Positions 1 to 10,485 of a stretch of 64,000 nucleotides of DNA are shown here, piece after piece (the first letter of the stretch is position 1; each line of letters opens with the position of its first letter). The stretch is from Bisporella sp. PMI_857. Taxonomy: Eukaryota > Ascomycota > Leotiomycetes > Helotiales > Helotiaceae. Location: positions 496,001 through 560,000 of the forward strand of contig JAJSPD010000020.1 of assembly GCA_021307315.1 (NCBI GenBank). The letters run 5' to 3'. Both the position numbers and the translations under genes were made by a program. The notes beneath the pieces are model-generated. The model saw only the letters and a program-made list of their open reading frames with translations, was not told where the DNA came from and made no database searches.

Positions 1-560
1 GATTCAGGGAGTCATCACCATTAAGGCCCTTGTCGAAATACTGCCCAGTGCGAACGTTCTCGTGATTGTCATCACTCTCTGATGGTAAGGCGATAAAGGC
101 TTCATCATCGGCACCAAGATCTAGGAGGTTGTTGTAGATACTGTGTTGTGTCAAGGTTTCGGATAGACAGGCCTCACGCGCCTGGCCAGTGACGAGGGCG
201 AGCTCATGCTCAAGCGCAGAAAGTCGAGAGTGAACAGCAGCGAAAACAGGTAAGTTCGCAACCACGGCATTCAACTGGGCGGCAGAAACTTCCGGACTTG
301 GCGTCTGAATTCGACCAATTAAAAAGTTGTGTGGAGCGACCAATGAGGATGTGGTGACGTGTTGATCGAAAGGCTCCATTTGACGGTTCCCTGGCTGCTT
401 TCTGAGGCATACCGTCAGCTGACTAAAAAAAAAACTCACATTGTGCGGTCAGTGTCACTGGCTCCGATACCAGTTTGTCTTGTCGACTGATCTCCATTTT
501 CTGACTGAGAGTTGGTTAGACCAAAGGCAGAATTACTGCCAGTATGGAAATCATTCATCA
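1..560 (-). CDS. Unknown protein, 5' part only (runs off left edge)
   Basis: Not recognised. On the minus strand an ATG at about 558-560 opens a frame (MNDFHTGSN...) ending at a GTGAGT donor at 439. The frame resumes after a CTCAG acceptor at 402, reading KQPGNRQMEPFDQHV and staying open to base 1. The joined frame is continuous (codon AT|A), and a CTGAC branch sequence lies before the acceptor. The putative intron is only 38 nt, shorter than any other here, so the true start could instead be the methionine at 379. The visible protein is polar, with a mildly amphipathic stretch (VFAAVHSRLSALEHELALVT) and an acidic DDEAF/ESDDN part. No domain is visible. It may be a regulatory protein, but nothing proves this. 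It is divergent from the zinc-finger/ankyrin gene that starts at 841. Confidence 0.5.
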
Positions 561-840
561 GGAAAGGAATTCTGATCTGGAGAGATGTCGACTTGGTATT
601 GTTGAGTGTTGTATATGCTTGTTGATCGTGTGTTAGTGAGGAGGAAAAAAAAGTCGACGCATGAGAGGTGACCATGCCCTCGCCCCATGCCCCTCGCCCC
701 ATGCCCCTCGCCCCGTACCCCTCGCCTCCTCACCCCAATTAGGCCTCGCTAACGCCGCATTTATAACAGTTATCTCTCAGCATTTTCAAGACATCTCTTC
801 ATTTCCTATTTTGCGGCGGTTTAGATTGACTTCACATAAG

Positions 841-3037
841 ATGGAAGCTGTGGCGAGTGATTTTTTTAGTTGCCAGGATTGTCCGCAAAAATTTAAGAAA
901 CGGATGGACTACAAGTGAGGTTGATTCTATTCTGTGCTCCGAGTCTGAGTGATTGCTAACTACGTCGCACGATAGCCGACATCGAAAAAAGCATGATCGC
1001 CCCTATAAATGCACCATTTGCAATAAAGCCTTTGGCCTCGACTCCGACCGTAAACGTCACAGAACCACCCATCGACAGTCCCCCTCAAAATTACAATGTC
1101 CATTCCCAGACTGTCTTTATGCAAGCAAATCTCGAAAGGATAATCTCTTGAGACATGTTCGACATGTGCATGGCGAAAACGCAGCAGCTCTCCAGGGCAA
1201 TGGCATTCGAGTATATGCTGATGAACTCAAAAAGAACGAGCACCTAGATCAAGCAACGGAACTCGGGCTTGACCTTCTCGGAGCTGCGTACCAAGGAGAT
1301 TGCGATAAAATAAATGAGCTGGTTTTGAGAGGTGGAGATATAAAGATTGTCAGTAGCGACAACGAAACTCCATTGCATTTAGCATCTCGCAGAGGTCACA
1401 CAGGTGTGGTAAATCTACTACTTGGGAAAGGAGCTGAGTTAGAGTCTATAGCTGCGGATGGCCAAACGCCGCTATCGTACGCTGCCAAGAGCGGGCAACA
1501 ATCCGTGGTCCAGATTTTGATAGAGGCGGGAGCAGATTTAGAGAGCACAAAAAGCGGCGGGACGCCTTTATGGTACGCTGCATTGAATGGGCATGGTGCT
1601 GTGGCCCAGATTTTGATAGAGGCGGGAGCTGATTTAGAATGCAAACATATCAACGGCTGGACGCCTTTATCGCACGCTGCCAAGAGCGGGCAACAATCCG
1701 TGGTCCAGATTTTGATAGAGGCGGGAGCAGATTTAGAGAGCACAAAAAGCGGCACGACGCCTTTATGGTACGCTGCATTGAATGGGCATGGTGCTGTGGC
1801 CCAGATTTTGATAGAGGCGGGAGCTGATTTAGAATGCAAATATATCAACAGCTGGACGCCTTTATTGTACGCCGCATCGAATGGGCATGGCGCTGTGGTC
1901 CAGATTTTGATAGAGGCGGGAGCTGATTTAGAATGCAAACATATCAACGGCTGGACGCCTTTATTGTACGCCGCATCGAATGGGCATGGCGCTGTGGTCC
2001 AGATTTTGATAGAGGCGGGAGCTGATTTAGAATGCAAACATATCAACGGCTGGACGCCTTTATTGTACGCCGCATCGAATGGGCATGGCGCTGTGGTCCA
2101 GATTTTGATAGAGGCGGGAGCTGATTTAGAATGCAAACATATCAACAGCTGGACGCCTTTATCGCACGCCGCATTGAATGGGCATGGTGCTGTGGTCCAG
2201 ATTTTGATAGAGGCGGGAGCTGATTTAGAATGCAAATATATCAACGGCTGGACGCCTTTATTGTACGCCGCATCGAAAGGGCATAAAGCTATAGTCCAGA
2301 TATTGATAGAGGCGGGAGCTGATTTAGAATGCAAACATATCAACGGCTGGACGCCTTTATGGTACGCTGCATTGAATGGGCGTGGCGCTGTGGTCCAGAT
2401 TTTGGTAAATGCGGGAGCTGATCTAGAATGCAAAAATAACAATGGCCGGACGCCTTTATCGCACGCTGCATCGAATGGGCATGGCGCTGTGGTCCAGATT
2501 TTGATAGAGGCGGGAGCTGATTTAGAATGCAAATATATCAACGGCTGGACGCCTTTATTGAGCACCGCATCGAATGGGCGTAGCGCTGTGGTCCAGATTT
2601 TGGTAAATGTAGGAGCTGATTTAGAATGCAAAGATAACAACGGCTGGACGCCTTTATTGTTCGCTGCATCGAGAGGGCATAAAGCTATAGTCCAGATATT
2701 GATAGAGGCGAAGGCTGATTTAGAATGCAAAGATAACAACGGCTGGACGCCTTTATTGTTCGCTGCATCGAGAGGGCATAAAGCTATAGTCCAGATATTG
2801 ATAGAGGCGAAGGCTGATTTAGAATGCAAAGATAACGACGGCTGGACGCCTTTATTGTTCGCTGCATCGAGAGGGCATAAAGCTATAGTCCAGATATTGA
2901 TAGAGGCGAAGGCTGATTTAGAATGCAAAGATAACGACGGCTGGACGCCTCTATTATACGCTGCACAGTATCGGTATTATTCTGTTGTTCGGATATTGAA
3001 AGAGGCAGGTGCTATAGATCATTGTAAACGTCTGTAG
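841..3037 (+). CDS. C2H2 zinc-finger / ankyrin-repeat fusion protein
   Basis: Two exons, 841-914 and 976-3037, give 711 residues. The 61-nt intron has donor GTGAGG, branch GCTAAC and acceptor GATAG, and splits finger 1: exon 1 supplies CQDCPQKF and exon 2 the HRKKH histidines (C-x2-C-x12-H-x3-H). Finger 2 is CTICNKAF...H-x3-H and finger 3 is C-x4-C-x12-H-x4-H, all within about residues 10-85. From about residue 120 to the end run roughly 18 ankyrin repeats of 32-33 residues (consensus GWTPLLYAASNGHGAVVQ then ILIEAGADLECKHIN). The repeats are nearly identical in DNA, so the array is young or kept uniform by recombination. Zinc fingers normally bind nucleic acid and ankyrin repeats bind proteins, so a nuclear regulator is a fair inference; the target is unknown. 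The last repeat (EAGAIDHCKRL) is a degenerate cap, so the protein looks complete. Confidence 0.88.
1456..2940 (+). repeat. Near-identical 99-bp tandem repeat array coding ankyrin repeats
   Basis: Within the ankyrin exon the 99-bp unit recurs in register. Units 1949-2047 and 2048-2146 are identical by eye, and 1850-1948 differs only in its first codon (AGC for GGC). A higher-order unit is also visible: a two-repeat block of 195 bp around 1480-1674 recurs at 1675-1869. Three further near-identical units (FAASRGHKAIVQ) lie at about 2641-2937. Differences cluster at the first codon, the helix-1 tip (ASNGHG, ALNGHG, ASRGHK, AKSGQQ) and the KHIN/KYIN/KDNN loop, which are the usual binding-surface positions of ankyrin repeats. 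Confidence 0.93.
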
Positions 3038-4425
3038 CAGGACGCCGCCATCCTATGTTGTAATGGATTGGTGTTAACACCGTAAATCGAGTATTTCCTA
3101 AATAAGTGCCCAAGAAGCCGTGGTAACATACTACTTTATAGTTGGACCTGTAAAATAAAAACTTGCTATCTAAGCTGGCTTTACAGTCGAGCGACTCCTG
3201 TACCTGCTTCAATCAAGTATACTTCTGATTGGGAAGTACAAACTAAATTGCGACGAGTCAGCATACGCGGCGGAAGTGATGAGGTCTGTGATTTTCAAGC
3301 ATACTCAGAAATTTCGGCATCATAGCGTCTGCTAACTTTCCTATTTCAAGATCTCAAAATGGAATCTGGACTGGAAACATAATCTTTAGAACAGATAAGC
3401 TGGAAACCCTTATTCAAGTTCTTAATGGCCTTGAACTCAATAAATAAACGCCAAATTTTCCTCTGCTATCTCTCCTTCAGCAACAATCGATCATCATCGT
3501 AAGTCCATATTTTTGTCGGAAGGACAGAAATTGTCCCGTCGACACAATTGCTTGAACACCCTACAACGTTCTAATGTGCTACTCTTTTTTTCGATACATT
3601 TAAAAATGTTCCAGCTTAATCAAATCCACCTATACTTAGCACAGCACTGACTATATTAGCCGGCTTGTTTCTAAAATAAACCTAGTGCCTCGGTAGTTTA
3701 TTGTCTTAGCGAGTTATGTAGATCCAGCAATAATTAATTTGTATGTCACAATAAGTTAGAAGCCACTCCCGAACGTGCGTGCTGGAACAAATAAGTAATA
3801 CTGGGATGATTAACTATTTTCATACTCTATTAAGTTCCTTCTTCAGGCTCAATTCCTGCGAGATAGCCAAATTTCTCTATTGATGGGACATTGAGTTGAA
3901 ACATACAAAGGTGAGGTGCACAGCCAATCTGTTTACAGCATGCTTGCCTGATATGCATGATCACCGCCCCTTATGTGGTACAGGAATCCTCCCGCTGGTC
4001 GTTCTACAGTTACCCTCAGATATGGTTCAGGTTGTTGCTCGGGTTGATGTTACATGTTGAGTGAATTTCCTGTTTATATGAAGCACCAAGAGATGCACTG
4101 GCTTCCAACATTTGACAGAGAGAACCTCTGTGAGACGGCAAAAAGCACATGCTTCTTGCCGAATTATTATTGCGCCTTATATATCGTTCAACGACCTCCG
4201 TTTGACTGGCACCAACACCAGATTTAAATGCGCATATTCAAGTACTTTTATGATTTAATTGGTTCTGGTATAAACACATCGTGTTGGACCAACCTGGTCG
4301 CCCTTTCAGTGCTCAGTGTTGTGAGAGGAAAATGCTCTTCTAGTTTAACCCACATCGTCTAAGCCAAGGAAAACATTCATTATATCTGGGCAGTCAAGCT
4401 TGTTACAAGTTTTGCCTCTCAGTCA
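3038..4425. other. Intergenic, no gene seen
   Basis: About 1.4 kb between the ankyrin gene and the oxidase pseudogene. It is AT-rich with stops in every frame. No domain, tRNA, terminal repeat or tandem repeat was recognised; it may hold the 3' UTR of the ankyrin gene and decayed sequence. Confidence 0.6.
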
Positions 4426-4452
4426 AAATGACTCTCCGCATTTGTATCAACG

Positions 4453-6004
4453 TTGGAAAATAAGTTGTCTCCTGGCGCAGAAATCACTAAGGACCCATCT
4501 TCTGAAGTTTTCAAAACTATAACCCAAAGATGGTCCAATCTGGGGCTACAAATCCCCAGTGCAATAATCAGACCCGCCACAGAGCTTGACACGATTGCCA
4601 CTACAGATCCCAAACACCAAATCTTTTGTTTGGAGGCCGATGAAGTATAGTTTCACTAACACTATATCATCAGAGGTCAAAGCTGCACATGATTCTTCAA
4701 CTCCTTTCGTTCCTGCTTCTGACGGTCATAGCCCTTGGTCAACGATCGACTCGGAAGGTTTCGTACTTGGCATGGGACTATATAAATATATTACGATTCT
4801 TCTTGAACAAGACAGAGCCAAGATTGCTGGTGCTGTTTTGATGAAGGAGCTTTCTACAGCCTTGGCCAACGCAGGGAGATGCACAGGTAATAGCCAATTC
4901 TTTTAGTTACATTCAATTACTGACACCTCCTACTTAGCTGTCGGTAATGGGAACGCGGTTGGTGTGATTCTTTACTGCATTGGCGGTGGTACCAACATGC
5001 TTCTGGCTGTGATCGAATATGCCTGCAACCGAATAATTGGTGCCAGAGTTGTCACTGCAGATGGCAGGTTAATCACCACAACTGTAGAAAGTGAGCCAAA
5101 CTTGCTGTGGGCAATCAAAGGCGCCGGTCAGCTTTTTCGGTGTGGTTTCGGAATTGATCCTCAAGACATATCCTTTGTCTTTAGTTGGGACGCCATCCGG
5201 TGCACATTGGTTCATGTATTCGCTGGATCAAGCTGAAAAGGTACGTAAAGCTCTCGAGAGCGTAATGACTTCTACCAAGCACAATACGGCTGGTATGGTC
5301 ATGGTAATGGCACCTCCTCCAGCTTGTCAGCAAGTTCTCGCGGTTGCACCACATTTTATTGGCGACCCAGAGCTTGGATCCAGGTATTTCAAACCTTAAC
5401 TGACCTTAAGCCAATGATGTTGATGAGTTCTACTCCTTTGTGGCCCAATGTCAGCGACTGGTTGGACTACGCGTGTGCAAAAGGTAACTACAAAAATTTC
5501 AGCTTGGCGGGAATTAGGGAATTCAAAACCGAAACCTTTCTCAAGGTCATCAGTCTTTTTTAAAGAACTTATTACGACAATTCCGGATGTAATTGGCACC
5601 AGGTGTGCTTTTCAATGGCATACTGGAGAGCCTGAAGTCCCGAGGCAAGATTCAGCTTTCAGTCATCTAGACGTTCTATTGTCGATGTAAGCTGTCAGCA
5701 TCTCCCTGCGGTCCTGATACTACCGAATATATTTCAGTAAATTGACAATAGTTACCATGTGAGCTGGAACTGCTTTTCGTGGTATCACCAAGAAGAAAGC
5801 CATGATACAGTGGTCGGCGTTGAAAAGGGCACACTGGCTGCAATGCGCATTGGACAAGCCGAGGAGGACTTTATTGATTATTCTAACTGCAATCACGTTG
5901 ACCCTATGGAGTGACGGCATTGAGGAGCAGAAAGGTTGTAGAAGTTGAAAACGTTGAAACAAAAATGGGACCCCAACGGGATATTTACACAACAGTTGTT
6001 GTGA
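4453..6004 (+). pseudogene. Decayed FAD-linked (berberine-bridge-type) oxidase
   Basis: Ordered pieces of a PCMH-type FAD oxidase are present in shifting frames. 4453-4605 reads LSPGAEITKDPSSEVF and IIRPATELD. 4665-4885 reads PFVPASDGHSPWSTIDSEGF, keeping the His of the GGHS-type FAD site. After an intron-like gap (4886-4937) come VGNGNAVGV, GGGTNMLL, GARVVTADGRLIT and AIKGAGQ to about 5140. The frame then shifts to SELILKTYPLS through to a stop at 5397-5399, shifts again for WPNVSDWLDYACAKGNY and again near 5560. A second intron-like gap (about 5689-5737) precedes WYHQEESHDTVVG, FIDYSNCNH and the family C-terminus QKWDPNGIFTQQLL, stop 6002-6004. At least four frame breaks plus in-frame stops make it non-functional. 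Intact enzymes of this family oxidise sugars, alcohols or alkaloid-like substrates, usually after secretion. Splice sites remain recognisable, so it decayed from a spliced gene, not a retrocopy. Confidence 0.85.
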
Positions 6005-6557
6005 GATGATGCAGAGGAGCTTCTTGAGTATTGGCCGATGAGAGAATGCTCAGTTCAGGTAATACTTGGCGAATACATGACCCCTCCACCTGCGCTGACG
6101 CAATTCTGTGTTGCGTCCACCTGAGAAGAACAACTTCCCGCGTCCATCCGAATGCCTAATTAATATGATCGCCTCTTTTGAAAGCCGCTACATGATGTCG
6201 GGCTTGCGCTATTTCTGCCCAAGAGTCGCCCGAGTCTACCTTACATAACCTTAAAGAGAAACATGACCAGTTTGTTTCCTTCACTTCTCCCGCTTTGATC
6301 AGCTGTGTGTGTGTCGCTGCAGGCTCGGGTGGTGATCTAAGTATTGCGTGATTCGGATGCCTGCTCCTGGATTGGGTGTCAGATGAGGCTATGTGAGGCT
6401 CTGCTCGGTGAGTTGTTTAGCTGAGTCCTTGTGTAACCCAAGCGACTAAACAAGCTATATAGCAATGAACCCTTTTATGCTTTCAGCACTCCATTCTTTT
6501 TCTGGAATCTATATATGAACTAAATTTCGTGATAAAATTCCAACCGTCAACTTCGAA
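6005..6557. other. Intergenic / probable promoter of the 601-aa gene
   Basis: About 550 bp with a short (GT)n run near 6305-6313 and no coding signal. It precedes the orphan gene; a TATATAT-containing stretch lies at about 6508-6516, roughly 40 bp before its ATG. Confidence 0.5.
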
Positions 6558-8363
6558 ATGGATAATGGTGGGAATCTCGATTTGGTACAAACAATTCTGA
6601 CAGGCCTTGGCTTGTTAGCTGTGATTGCCGCGGTCGTGACTTTTGCCACAGAGCGAATCCGTCGAGTGCGTGAAAATGATGAAAGATACGCAACAACTTC
6701 TATCAGCCGTATGGGCTGCTTTCGCAAGAAACGTCCAAACGTCTTTCACTTTTTGTTAGGAAGAAACACCCCAGTCCTCATGATGCCAAGCCTAGAGGGG
6801 CTTTTTGAAGCCGCAGACCAAGGACTTTGGACAAGCTCTAGCTTGGACCACATGAATGATCTTCAAACAGACCTTACTTGGGTCCCTCTATACGAATCTG
6901 TATTCGAGGAATTAGCCCATCAAGATTTACCAAAGCCTTGGAAACAGGATGAGCTGGTTATGGGGATTTTCAACTCTATTAAAGGGTCCAATAACAGGCA
7001 TTGCCATTCATCTGAGTACTTTGAGGCTCGTCATCGCTTGTTAAAATCAAAAAGGCTCGTCAGCTGTGTGCGCAAACTTCCACAAGTGACAACGACTCCA
7101 TCTGGCACCGCACCCACCTCAAACTTCACATCTCTTGGTATCGAACACGGACTGACGAAACGAAAAGCGGTTATAGTGTCCGGAAAAAAGCCCAGTATTT
7201 CTGTGAGCAGGGAAGAGTTCGTTGCTCTAGCCTTAATGACTGGGATGAGAGTCGAGAGGAGTGCCCATGGCCTTCACTATTCAGGTATTGGACCTTTTGG
7301 GCTCACTTCTGATCTCATTCACACTGATGCCAATTGGATGCTCTCTCTAATAAAAGGCACTCGTATACCGCGACACGCACCTTCCATGGGGTCAGGGTAC
7401 ACATTTCTGATGGCTAAACACTTGGCTTGTGGGACCATACCTTTCATGGAAAGCCCAAGCTGGGTAAAATGTGTTTACATGACAGATTCTGTTCTCAACG
7501 GTGTCAAATCAGGTCGGTGCATTATTGACGAAAGATCCTACGGTGGTCGCTCCTTGGAGTTTCTACGCCGCCTACCGGCGGAGAAGGCGGTAGATGCGTA
7601 CTATGGCTTGAAAGACAATGTCCAAGATACGCCTGGAGCTATATTCGATGCTCATGCCCATATTGAAGTTGCGTGGTCGCGTCTTATCGCTGGTGTCGCG
7701 TTTGGCGGTTTAGTCCCTCAAGCACATCCAAATGTGAAGGAAGCCGTGAAATACACGGTTGCAGGAACCAGTATTCTGGAGTGCATCCAGAATCTTGAGG
7801 CGTTGATCGACGAACTGCATATGCAAACGAAAGACCGTGGACTCTCACTTTTTGGGTCAGAAGTTGCCAAAAGATGTGAAGCTAAAGTTTATGTTACCTA
7901 CACGTTTCCATCTACCGCCAGCAATCCTCGAGATGCGGCAGCGGTGTTTGCCCGTTATATGAACCTCCTCGAATGCTTGGTGGCCATTATTCATGAAAAG
8001 ACACTTCCAAGGCCAAGTTCAGGTGTGCAAAGTATGGAAAAAGTCTTCGAAAAGGCCGATGTAACCTTGGACCGTGTGTATCGCGCTCATGTCAAACCTA
8101 TGACCGGCCGAACTTCTTCAGAGCAGACATTGGTTGATCAAGATTTAGGCAAGACGGTTTCTGACATCACCAGCTCTATAAAAGCGAACGGCACTGTCTC
8201 CCTAGATCAGTGCGGTGAGTTGCTAAGATGTATTTTAGCGGCCTGGGCGGTAACCGTGCCAATAGTTTTGGTCATGGAGGATGCCATTCAATCCAACCAA
8301 ATCGGGTCCGTGCCAGGCACGATCATCATGGACTCATTGCCGCCGGTCGTATCTTTGGGATGA
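6558..8363 (+). CDS. Orphan 601-residue membrane-anchored protein, intron-less
   Basis: A single uninterrupted frame of 601 codons; I do not recognise the family. Residues about 9-30 (LVQTILTGLGLLAVIAAVVT) form one clear hydrophobic segment followed by basic residues (ERIRRVR), which suggests an N-terminal signal-anchor with the body in the cytosol. The rest looks globular, mixed alpha/beta, with a polar linker at about 180-200 (TTTPSGTAPTSN). A second hydrophobic stretch lies near the C-terminus (ILAAWAVTVPIVLVM). Motifs such as DERSYGGRSLEFLRRLPAEK and FDAHAHIEVAWSRLIAG are distinctive but match no enzyme I can name. The lack of introns in a neighbourhood of spliced genes, next to a pseudogene and a repeat-rich gene, suggests a lineage-specific accessory gene. 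The start is the first ATG and precedes the anchor. Confidence 0.72.
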   Translation: MDNGGNLDLVQTILTGLGLLAVIAAVVTFATERIRRVRENDERYATTSISRMGCFRKKRPNVFHFLLGRNTPVLMMPSLEGLFEAADQGLWTSSSLDHMNDLQTDLTWVPLYESVFEELAHQDLPKPWKQDELVMGIFNSIKGSNNRHCHSSEYFEARHRLLKSKRLVSCVRKLPQVTTTPSGTAPTSNFTSLGIEHGLTKRKAVIVSGKKPSISVSREEFVALALMTGMRVERSAHGLHYSGIGPFGLTSDLIHTDANWMLSLIKGTRIPRHAPSMGSGYTFLMAKHLACGTIPFMESPSWVKCVYMTDSVLNGVKSGRCIIDERSYGGRSLEFLRRLPAEKAVDAYYGLKDNVQDTPGAIFDAHAHIEVAWSRLIAGVAFGGLVPQAHPNVKEAVKYTVAGTSILECIQNLEALIDELHMQTKDRGLSLFGSEVAKRCEAKVYVTYTFPSTASNPRDAAAVFARYMNLLECLVAIIHEKTLPRPSSGVQSMEKVFEKADVTLDRVYRAHVKPMTGRTSSEQTLVDQDLGKTVSDITSSIKANGTVSLDQCGELLRCILAAWAVTVPIVLVMEDAIQSNQIGSVPGTIIMDSLPPVVSLG

Positions 8364-9018
8364 GAAAACCATTTCCGTTTTCGACGCATATCTGTACTAT
8401 ATATTCATCCTGTGTATGTTTCTCGCATATGCCACGAGGGCGGCTTGTACTAAATAGGCATGGTGGCCGGAGTTGGGAGAACAATATCTTTGATCTTACA
8501 TCCATGGTATAGGCATTTAATGCAATTGCAATTGTCTAGCCACTTCCAGTAGCCGCTTTCCAATTTGGGATGTGAAATGTGAATTTGGATGCGGATGTTG
8601 ACCAGCAGACAAACAGAGATCGATATCCGGCGATGCCAAAGTGGCTCAATCTTCCTTTGGCCAAAGATCCATTGGCGAAAAAGGGAGCAAGTATGAGTCT
8701 TAATTCAGTCCAACATCTTGATATGCGAAAGCATTGCAATACATAAGCTCAAGGATATATCAATACCTAACTGAAGAGATGACAACAGCTATCATGTGAC
8801 ATTCTGATATACTGAATAAACTCTTCAAATAATCCTTCCAATGCTGAGGATATAGCGCAAACATCATAAATAGTATCCATGGTTCAAGTAATTTTTCACG
8901 TGAAACGAATGAATCGGTCCGTTACAGATATAATACTTAGCTGGGCACGACCGAGTTGGTGGTGGACTCCCGAAATGAAGACTCAACGCCTGTGTAGTCT
9001 AACTTCTCATCTGCTTCG
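8364..9018. other. Convergent intergenic region
   Basis: About 650 bp between the 3' ends of the orphan gene (+) and the F-box-like gene (-). Only short chance frames are present; nothing recognisable. Confidence 0.6.
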
Positions 9019-9827
9019 TTAAAGGCCTTCTAAAATAGATACTACTTCTTCTTCTGAAGGAGCAACATATGAGACTACCCCATCGTGAGTTTAGTCATTC
9101 AAAAGCTCTTACCCAAGAACTAACCTTGAGACCTGAGCGAAGCGATTTGCGCCGTCATATATCTCCCCAAGGCGATAAATTCAGGTGGTGCTTCCTTATA
9201 TGCTTTCTCGAAGACCAGTCTCTTAATTCCTGGAATCGCATACAGCACTCCAAGAATCCCATGCTCGATGAAAACATCCATGGATCCTTGTTCTTGATAT
9301 CTTTTTGGGAAGCGGTCGAATATTTCGTCGCGTCGAAAACAGCAAAGGTCGATATGGATCGTATGGAGTCTGGAGCACTTGAAAAGATCTCGTATATTTG
9401 CTGAGTTCAGTCGGCTTTTAGTACGCCGCTTTTGGTAAGTCCACATGACAGTCATTTCGCGTACATGATTGAAAAATGTGCGACTAGTATCAGAGCAAAT
9501 ATCCGGGAGCTCGTAAATATGGAATTTGTTATTGGAAACAAACACGGGGTATGCCTCTTTGGAAATTTGTTTGCAAGTTGCCAGTAAAGCAAGATCAAGT
9601 TCATGATAGTCTGGAGTGAGTCGATAAATAAATAATTTATCGGTAGGGAGCACCAGCTGGTAGATTTGGAGTCTTAGTTCAACTGGGAGTTTGAAGAAAT
9701 AGCCTGGACAAATTAGCCACATTCGGTCATATTGTTTGCAATACGAACAAATTTCTCTGGGCAAAATGAATTTCGATTGTGCTGTATTCAACTCGTCTAG
9801 AGAAAAAGGTGGATGTTTAGATGTCAT
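9019..9827 (-). CDS. F-box-like protein (fungal small F-box/2EXR type)
   Basis: Exon 1 9827-9125, intron 9124-9075 (50 nt, donor GTTAGT, acceptor GGGTAG), exon 2 9074-9019: 252 residues. The start chosen is MTSKHPPFSL at 9827; the frame is open upstream but that part is untypical. The core FKLPVELRLQIYQLVL near residue 50 is the F-box-like signature of a very large fungal family, followed by LALLATCKQISKEAYPVF, the usual second block. The family often acts as substrate receptors or has no known role. The spliced C-terminus reads QVSYVAPSEEEVVSILEGL; without splicing the protein would stop five residues after IASL at TAG 9120-9122. Divergent from the Whi5-like gene. Confidence 0.72.
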
Positions 9828-10485
9828 TTTACCAGATGAGGTTGTGATTGAGTGCAATGCAATGTAATTAATAGACAGCGACCAGCATGGTTGAAAATAG
9901 AAGGAAACGTGAAAGGACAGCAATAATGTGATGTGCTTATACCCCGCAGGTGCAAAAGTGGCGGCCTCTAGTTGGAATATTAGACAACTGTACTGCACCA
10001 CTGGGCTCGATCCTAACTCTACATGCCTGACAAATTTTACCATAGCAAATAATGGACGGCCACTCCCCCTTTACGCGGTCCATTGCTGTCCAAGGAGAGT
10101 AACGCGAAATAGTAATTAGGATATGTAGGTCGAGGGGCAGAATGCTAGCCCCCTGCAATAGCCCCGGCTTGGCGCCTCGGTCCAAAATCAATATTATTTA
10201 TACGCGACAGAACGCGATCAACATTCAAAGATCCAAAGACTTGAAAGTGCGAGATCACAAATACAGTTTCCTAAAATCCAATCCTTTCAACTTCGATTAT
10301 TGCAGCAAAATCCCCTCGGTTTTTAGACTCTCTATTGTGGAACAATCATTCTCGTTCCTCTAATCTACACCATCGCGTCTAAAACAATAGGACTTCTTGC
10401 TTTGATCTGATTGCCAGCGTTCCGCGAGAGCAGTATCTTCTACACATCCGCGGAAACTCGAGAATCTGCAGGGGAAATCTTGATC
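9828..10485. other. Shared upstream region of the F-box-like and Whi5-like genes
   Basis: 658 bp between two divergent starts. No gene is visible. Pyrimidine-rich stretches occur near 10330-10400 before the Whi5-like start. It must hold both promoters. Confidence 0.5.

Noticed and set aside
1396..2928. A 510-codon open frame on the minus strand across the ankyrin repeats
   Set aside because: It is open only because the 99-bp unit lacks stops in that frame; the protein is a low-quality echo of the repeats and the plus frame has real zinc fingers and ankyrin consensus.
8228..8512. Overlapping 94-codon plus-strand frame at the 3' end of the orphan gene
   Set aside because: No coding character beyond the overlap; the 601-codon frame is far stronger. 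A C-terminal frameshift was considered but is not needed.
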